NCBI GenBank assembly: GCA_964579305.1
Contig: CAZOGY010000057.1
Span: 1 to 21,755, forward strand
From: JBCBWG01 sp964579305
Lineage (GTDB): Bacteria > Pseudomonadota > Alphaproteobacteria > Rhizobiales > Hyphomicrobiaceae
DNA length: 21,755 nucleotides
Direction of reading: 5' to 3'
Shown here: one piece after another, positions 17,069 through 21,755 of the stretch
Position numbering within the stretch: the stretch's first letter is position 1
Layout: every line of letters starts with the position of its first letter
Notes under the pieces: model-generated
Told to the model about the DNA's origin: nothing
Seen by the model: only the letters and a program-made list of their open reading frames with translations
The model's database searches: none
Position numbers and translations under genes: made by a program

Positions 17069-17102
17069 CCGGCCAGATCTCGCATCGGGCCAGAATGGCC
17101 GG
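17069..17102. repeat. Inverted repeat in the convergent gap between the double SBP and the J-domain protein
   Basis: CCGGCCA (17069-17075) and TGGCCGG (17096-17102) form 7-bp arms around a 20-nt loop. Within the same stretch GGCCA-GAA-TGGCC (17088-17100) is a tighter hairpin. It lies between two convergent stops (17010 and 17133) and could be a bidirectional transcript end, though no T-run follows. Confidence 0.35.
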
Positions 17103-17132
17103 GCGGCAAATCACAGCGCGCCCCATTGGCGC

Positions 17133-18086
17133 CTAACCTTCAACACGGCGCCCGGTCAGAATATCGTAGGCGACATTGATCTGCGTGAGACGCGCGTCCC
17201 GGTATTTGCGATCGGCATCGCTGAGCGCCAAATCTGGGTGCCAGCATTGGCGCAATGCCTTCACAAGCCGATTCAGCACCTCGCCATCGGCACCTTGACT
17301 TGCACCAAGCACCAACAGCGCCTCTTCGCGGGTTTTGGGAATTCGAGGCTCTAGCCCTTCGTTGCTGCCCAGCGTTTCAATCGCCGCATTGGCTGTCGCA
17401 ACAATCCGGTCAAGATCCCGGATCGTCCGTCGCAAGCGCTGCCGCAGAAGCTTCCAGTACGCGCCGGTCATTTCGGTCGTCAGCGCGCCCTTCGTCATGG
17501 ATTGGGCGTTCACATCGCGCGAAAGCTGCTGTTCGACCTTGCGCAATTCCTGCAACAGGTGAGCGCGGATCGGCGCGGTTTCGTCGAGTTTGAGCACAGC
17601 CGCTTCGGCATTCCGCCAGAGCGATGCGGCCTGTTCCACCAAGCCGAGGCAGGCTTGACGATCATCGCCCGTGGCTTGCGCACCGACTTGCGGCATCTCC
17701 CGCTCGCTCTTGGGCAACACCCGCGTGCGAACCGCATAGGCCACACCACCGAGCAGTCCGAAGGCCAACACGGCCGCAAACCCAAGGACCAGCATTGTCG
17801 CTGGCGCCGACAGGTCCGTTGCCCCGAGCATGGCCGCCCAACCGTCTTCGGGCCTGACAACAAAATCGGCATTTTGCGCTTCGGCTTGCGACGGCAAACG
17901 CACCTGCGTCTGCCACCCCTCATCGGCAACGGCTGGCAGCGCCGTCCATGCGCCGAGCCATATGGCCCAATTCAGCACAACAATCGGTCGCGCTCGAGAC
18001 AACTGGGACACCGGCCCCAGCGCACGTCGCCCCCATCGTGACACCGTACTCCGCCAGAGAGCATGTTGCGGCCGCCGCGCCGACAT
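17133..18086 (-). CDS. Membrane-anchored protein with C-terminal J domain (Hsp70 co-chaperone-like)
   Basis: 317 residues. ATG 18086 has a GAGGGG Shine-Dalgarno 6 nt upstream that sits in the end of the dynamin-family gene (9-nt gap), so the two genes are cotranscribed. A hydrophobic segment at 34-54 ends ALPAVADEG and may be cleaved. Residues 55-95 would be periplasmic. A membrane helix (96-118) is followed by RTRVLPKSER, placing the rest in the cytoplasm. Residues 140-240 are helical, probably coiled coil. Residues 251-313 match a J domain: KTREEALLVLGAS, then the diagnostic HPD at 283-285 (CWHPDLALSDADRKYRDARLTQ is the region 281-302) and INVAYDIL. J domains stimulate DnaK ATPase, so this protein probably brings DnaK to the membrane where the neighbouring GTPase works. 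Confidence 0.87.
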   Translation of the reverse strand: MSARRPQHALWRSTVSRWGRRALGPVSQLSRARPIVVLNWAIWLGAWTALPAVADEGWQTQVRLPSQAEAQNADFVVRPEDGWAAMLGATDLSAPATMLVLGFAAVLAFGLLGGVAYAVRTRVLPKSEREMPQVGAQATGDDRQACLGLVEQAASLWRNAEAAVLKLDETAPIRAHLLQELRKVEQQLSRDVNAQSMTKGALTTEMTGAYWKLLRQRLRRTIRDLDRIVATANAAIETLGSNEGLEPRIPKTREEALLVLGASQGADGEVLNRLVKALRQCWHPDLALSDADRKYRDARLTQINVAYDILTGRRVEG

Positions 18087-18095
18087 GATCGCCCC

Positions 18096-20432
18096 TCAAC
18101 TCGTATTGATCACTGGTCCGCCAACGGCGCCCGAACCGCCGGCTATCCAAGACTCTCTCAGGGCCATCAGTTCCGCCACCACCGGCTCAACCGCAAAGAT
18201 GGCTTTGCCCAGCTCCTCCCGCCGTTGGAGCTGGCGTTCACGGATCGCCTCATCACCCAGCGCGCTTTTTTCCTGCTGCAAGACCCGCATCCGAGCAAGT
18301 GTCTTGCCACTTCGCTCCTGCAGGGCTTCGGCGATCAAAACAAAGTTCCGCGTGATGTCATCGAGAATCTGGGCTCGGACTTCGCCAAGCTGCACCTGTG
18401 TCGCGCTCACAAGCCCCCCGATCACGTCATAGAACTCCTCGCGGATGAGCATGCGCAGTTCCGCCTCACGCTCCTCCGGCTTTCTGCGGCGGTTCCACCA
18501 AGAGCTCCAAAACGGCTCGCTCAAATCCAACGTGACGAACCGGCTCAACGCACCAATCGACGGCGGCCGGCCCTCAATCCGCACCAACGGCGATGGATGG
18601 CCGGTATTGGCTTCGGCGGCAAACTGGTCGATCAACTCGTGCAGTTTGGGAATGACATTCACATAAAGCTGCCAAAGGTCATATTCAGCGCGGCGGAACT
18701 CTGTGATGACCGTCGCCTCAAGCAGCCGCCGGATATTGCTGGTGTCGCACTGCCAAACGTGGCCGCGCACGTCATCGCGCATCGCAGCGCGCAATTCGCG
18801 CCCCTCAGCGTCGGCGAAATCGCGCACTTGCCCGCGTAGCAAATCTTCGACGACTTCCAAGCGGTCAGCAGCGACCTGATCAGCGCGCGCCTTTACGTCG
18901 ATGATGAACGTATTGAGCGCACTCAAAAGCTTCTCGGTCTGCTCAACGCGTTCGCGAATAAACCTCAGCTCTGCGTCAATCGATTGGGCTTGGCTGACTT
19001 CCTGGCCAAGCGATCCGTCAAGCCGCTCAACCTCGTGCTGGGCGCTGCGCACGCTGACCTGCCCAACTTCGGCAAGCGAACTTGCAACTTGGGTCAACAC
19101 CGAGCTTGCGTGACTGCTCATGGCAAGCTGGGCGATCACCTTGGTCAATTGCGGCAGACCCGAACACGCATTTAGCGTTTCACTGAGCCGCGCGCCCACT
19201 TCTGCGCCGGCATCCGCACCGACGGGCACCGCAGGTGCGACTTGCGCCGCGTAGGCGCGCGCATGCGATGCCAGGACTTTTTGGATCGCGATATCGGTGC
19301 CCACTGACGCCATTTGCGCCCATTGCGCACTGCCGACCACCACGGGGATGTCAACGCCAGGGAACTCACGTTCCAAACCACGCCGAACTTGTGCCACCAC
19401 CTGCGGCACATCCCGCACCAGGTCACTCAGTTCATCAATGCGATTGATGAACACGACGATGCGCTCCTTGTGCAGGCCGCGCAGGATCCGCAAAAGCGCG
19501 ATGTCGGCACTGGACAAGGCCTGGCGGGCAATCAGGACCACCACGTGGATGTCGGCGTCATCCAACGCACGCCGCGTGATCTCATCGCGGACCAGGAATG
19601 GATCATTGGTGCCTGGCGTATCCGACACGACCGTTGGGAAACATGCCGTCGGCGGATCAAAAAACAGATCAGCCGACTTGACGATATCTGAGTACTGCAC
19701 CTGCGTTTGCGCTTGCGGGTCCAATTCGAAGGGCAACCCGGCGCAGACATATTGTTCAAGGATTTTCGGCGAGAACTCTGAGAATTCGTGCGCGGTCCCC
19801 AGCAGTTCGTTGAGGCGCGAACCAAGCCGCTGTTCGGTCCGCCGGTGCATTTCGATCACGTGCCTGCGCAACAGTTCGGGTTCAAAGCCAGGCACAAACC
19901 GTTCCGTCAGCTCTCGCAGCCGACCATCGGCATTCCAGATGCGATCCCACTCGTCATTTTGGAAAAACGTGATCCGCGCGGCCAATTTTTCAGGATCGCG
20001 CGTGCACCCAAAATGCAGATTGGTGATCGCCGTCGTCCAAGGATTGATGTTGGAGGGCAGCAACCCCGGTCGCTGCACCAGCGCATTGATGAATGTACTC
20101 TTGCCGGCCTTGACCTGGCCGATCACCGAGACGCGGCAGGTCAGGCTCCTGAGAACGTCACCAAGGTCACTCAGGAACGGGCGCGCCGCATCGGGCAAAC
20201 CCGCATGCATGCGCGCCGCGCACTCCAAAAGCGCCTGCCGACGCTCCTCTAAGGTCAGCGCGATGTTCTGGACGCCAACCGCACCAAGCGTACGCTGTGT
20301 GACGGTGAGCCCGGTCGCGGACGATGGTGCACGGTCCGCTCCGGTTGGAACCGGCGCGTGAAATGACGAATCCAAGGCAACCCCCACCCACTCAAGACCC
20401 TTGCCCACCAATCCGGCCGTTGAGTTCCGCAT
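18096..20432 (-). CDS. Dynamin-family GTPase
   Basis: 778 residues, the size of bacterial dynamin-like proteins. Residues 55-98 are helical. The GTPase domain has G1 GQVKAGKS (105-112), G2 threonines in NPWTTAIT (130-137), G3 DTPG (271-274) and G4 NRID (330-333), so all nucleotide-binding motifs are present. The rest (about 440-760) is mostly long helices with coiled-coil character (for example 465-520 and 700-750), as in a dynamin stalk. No obvious transmembrane helix is seen, so membrane binding would be peripheral or through its J-domain partner. The start is uncertain: ATG 20432 lacks a Shine-Dalgarno, and the first 50 residues look unconserved. The J-domain membrane protein gene follows after 9 nt. 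Bacterial dynamins remodel membranes, but the specific process here is unknown. Confidence 0.93.
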   Translation of the reverse strand: MRNSTAGLVGKGLEWVGVALDSSFHAPVPTGADRAPSSATGLTVTQRTLGAVGVQNIALTLEERRQALLECAARMHAGLPDAARPFLSDLGDVLRSLTCRVSVIGQVKAGKSTFINALVQRPGLLPSNINPWTTAITNLHFGCTRDPEKLAARITFFQNDEWDRIWNADGRLRELTERFVPGFEPELLRRHVIEMHRRTEQRLGSRLNELLGTAHEFSEFSPKILEQYVCAGLPFELDPQAQTQVQYSDIVKSADLFFDPPTACFPTVVSDTPGTNDPFLVRDEITRRALDDADIHVVVLIARQALSSADIALLRILRGLHKERIVVFINRIDELSDLVRDVPQVVAQVRRGLEREFPGVDIPVVVGSAQWAQMASVGTDIAIQKVLASHARAYAAQVAPAVPVGADAGAEVGARLSETLNACSGLPQLTKVIAQLAMSSHASSVLTQVASSLAEVGQVSVRSAQHEVERLDGSLGQEVSQAQSIDAELRFIRERVEQTEKLLSALNTFIIDVKARADQVAADRLEVVEDLLRGQVRDFADAEGRELRAAMRDDVRGHVWQCDTSNIRRLLEATVITEFRRAEYDLWQLYVNVIPKLHELIDQFAAEANTGHPSPLVRIEGRPPSIGALSRFVTLDLSEPFWSSWWNRRRKPEEREAELRMLIREEFYDVIGGLVSATQVQLGEVRAQILDDITRNFVLIAEALQERSGKTLARMRVLQQEKSALGDEAIRERQLQRREELGKAIFAVEPVVAELMALRESWIAGGSGAVGGPVINTS

Positions 20433-20747
20433 CGGACCGCTTGGCAGGCAAAGTTACTCTCGCCAGATGTTAGCCCCAATCCCGGCGCGAGTTAGGCCAA
20501 GAACCGCGCTAGCTAATCAAAGCCCAATGGCTTGACCAGAAAGGTTTTCCAGGCCAAGGAAAGTTTGCCTGTGGATAATGGGGATATTTGTTGCTGGCAA
20601 GCGCGGTTACGCGCTTAAGCACTTGACGCTCCGACGTCCGACTTTTTGGGCTTTGCACTTCGGGGCCGACGTGCTTGTATTGCGGCAAGTAAACGCGAGA
20701 ACGGCTTGTAACGATTTGGAAAAGCCGTGTGTGGGGGAGTAGGGGCG
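20433..20747. other. Divergent intergenic region upstream of the dynamin operon and the Sel1-like gene
   Basis: A 315-nt non-coding region with a perfect DnaA-box 9-mer TGTGGATAA (20570-20578), an inverted repeat (20599-20616) and a TTGACG -35-like hexamer (20623-20628) without a matching -10. Promoters for both directions must lie here. Confidence 0.45.
20599..20616. repeat. Inverted repeat AAGCGCG-4-CGCGCTT
   Basis: Perfect 7-bp arms (20599-20605 and 20610-20616) around GTTA, 6 nt before a TTGACG hexamer. It could be an operator or a hairpin in the leader of the plus-strand gene. Confidence 0.4.
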
Positions 20748-21740
20748 ATGACGTCGACCGAGGTTCGCGAGCAGCGCATTGCCGAGGTTCGCCAAGCACT
20801 TGAAGCGCTTCAAAAGATCACCGCTGAATTGCAGGCGGCGCCGGACGCAAGCTCCACGAAGACCCAACAGCCACCGATTGATCTGCGGTTTGAACCTGAT
20901 GGCGCCTTACCGCGAGACCGGGCCCTCGTCACAACGACGCACATTGATGCCCCACGCCGGCGCGGACGCGCCGTGCCGATCGCGGTGGCCGCCGCACTTC
21001 TTGTCGCGGCCGCATCGACCGGTGTGGCGATTCGCATGGGCTATATCGACCCCGCAGCCCTGACCACCGCCCTCTTCCAGCCCGCGCCCGATGATGCCGC
21101 GCCAACAACGGCAGCCGCAGAGCCCGGCGCCAACGCACCAACGCCGACCCCAGCCGACCAAAGCCCCGCCGGGGCGGCAGGCAATGACGGCGCAGCACCC
21201 GCTGCAGGCCAGCCGAGCCAAGCTGCAGGCTTGAACCGCCCCGAAGCCGAAACGCCAACCGGCGCGTCCAAGACTGCGGCGGCAGCAGCAGCGACAGCGG
21301 CGGCCGCAACGGCGAACGGCTCGAATGCTGCGGCATCAACCGCCAAGCCCGCGCCGCCGCCAGCCGCCGCCGACCCGCAGGCAGGCATCGCCGCAGCAAC
21401 CCCTGCGCCAGCGCCCGGCATCGCCCAACCCGGCGCGCCAGCACCAGCAGCGATCGCATCGCCGCTCGATCAGGCCAAGACACTGATGATGGAAGGTAAT
21501 GTCCTTCAGGCGCGTGAGGTGCTTCTGGCAAGCGCCCCAGAGGCTTCGCACGAAAAGGCGTGGTGGCTCGCCAAAACCTACGATCCCAACTATCTCGGGT
21601 CGCTCACGCGATCGAACGCAGAGCCGGACCTGATTAAGGCCGCCCACTGGTACCGGATCTGGCACAAGTCGGCACAAGAGGCCGGTCTGGTCTCCAACCG
21701 CATGAGCGTTGAAAAGCTGATCCGCGCGATGAGCAACTAA
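20748..21740 (+). CDS. Single-pass membrane protein with Ala/Pro-rich linker and C-terminal Sel1-like segment
   Basis: 330 residues from ATG 20748, preceded by a strong purine tract (GGGGGAG and AGGGG within 17 nt). Residues 1-32 form a charged helix suited to a coiled coil. RRRGR (70-74) precedes one membrane helix (about 75-95), so the N-terminus should be cytoplasmic and the rest periplasmic. Residues 110-236 are a very Ala/Pro/Thr-rich linker, long enough to cross much of the periplasm. Residues 238-330 are helical and Sel1/TPR-like (LDQAKTLMMEGNVLQAREVLL, then KAAHWYRIWHKSAQEAG). The N-terminal half is not a family I recognise. Divergent from the dynamin/J-protein operon, it may belong to the same envelope system, but this rests on position only. 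Confidence 0.8.
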   Translation: MTSTEVREQRIAEVRQALEALQKITAELQAAPDASSTKTQQPPIDLRFEPDGALPRDRALVTTTHIDAPRRRGRAVPIAVAAALLVAAASTGVAIRMGYIDPAALTTALFQPAPDDAAPTTAAAEPGANAPTPTPADQSPAGAAGNDGAAPAAGQPSQAAGLNRPEAETPTGASKTAAAAAATAAAATANGSNAAASTAKPAPPPAAADPQAGIAAATPAPAPGIAQPGAPAPAAIASPLDQAKTLMMEGNVLQAREVLLASAPEASHEKAWWLAKTYDPNYLGSLTRSNAEPDLIKAAHWYRIWHKSAQEAGLVSNRMSVEKLIRAMSN

Positions 21741-21755
21741 AGCGTGTCGCATGAA

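Overview
The window is a GC-rich chromosomal segment of a Gram-negative bacterium. The initiator tRNA has the sequence form typical of Alphaproteobacteria, and the gene content (TolC, HlyD adaptors, TAXI-type receptor, shikimate genes) fits a rhizobial/hyphomicrobial-type alphaproteobacterium. The genus cannot be fixed from sequence alone. Nearly every base is in a gene or a short intergenic region. No insertion sequence, phage gene or CRISPR array was seen.

Region A (1-8315, all minus strand) is a secretion and surface-protein locus. Read in the direction of transcription, it has a TolC-type outer-membrane lipoprotein, a small signal-peptide-bearing HlyD-like adaptor, a GAF-TM-HlyD fusion, a PqqD-like/M50 protease/HlyD fusion, and then, after a 273-nt leader, the N-terminal 648 residues of a large surface protein cut by the window edge. 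That protein starts with an LEPR motif, a DUF4347 domain and Ig/cadherin-like repeat sequence. The arrangement looks like a type I-like exporter of a giant adhesin. It carries three adaptor-like proteins and a site-2-type metalloprotease, with no ABC ATPase visible.

Region B (8830-11302, plus strand) is metabolic: aroQ and aroE, which catalyse consecutive shikimate-pathway steps, followed by an aldo/keto reductase. A family 2 glycosyltransferase converges on them (11310-12275, minus). An initiator tRNA-Met lies at 12484-12560 (minus), and a gene-poor stretch holds an orphan terminator-like hairpin.

Region C (13057-21740) is the most unusual part. A LysM/solute-binding protein (minus) is divergent from a protein with two fused solute-binding modules, TAXI-like then SBP_bac_3-like (plus). 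The C-terminal modules of these two proteins are paralogues sharing four cysteines at identical spacing (14, 38 and 34 residues). Next comes a two-gene minus-strand operon, a dynamin-family GTPase followed 9 nt later by a membrane protein with a C-terminal J domain. Divergent from it is a single-pass membrane protein with a C-terminal Sel1-like segment. Together these suggest an envelope module of periplasmic receptors, a membrane-anchored Hsp70 co-chaperone and a membrane-remodelling GTPase. That joint function is inference from adjacency. The clearest observations supporting it are the four-cysteine paralogy and the dynamin/J-protein operon.
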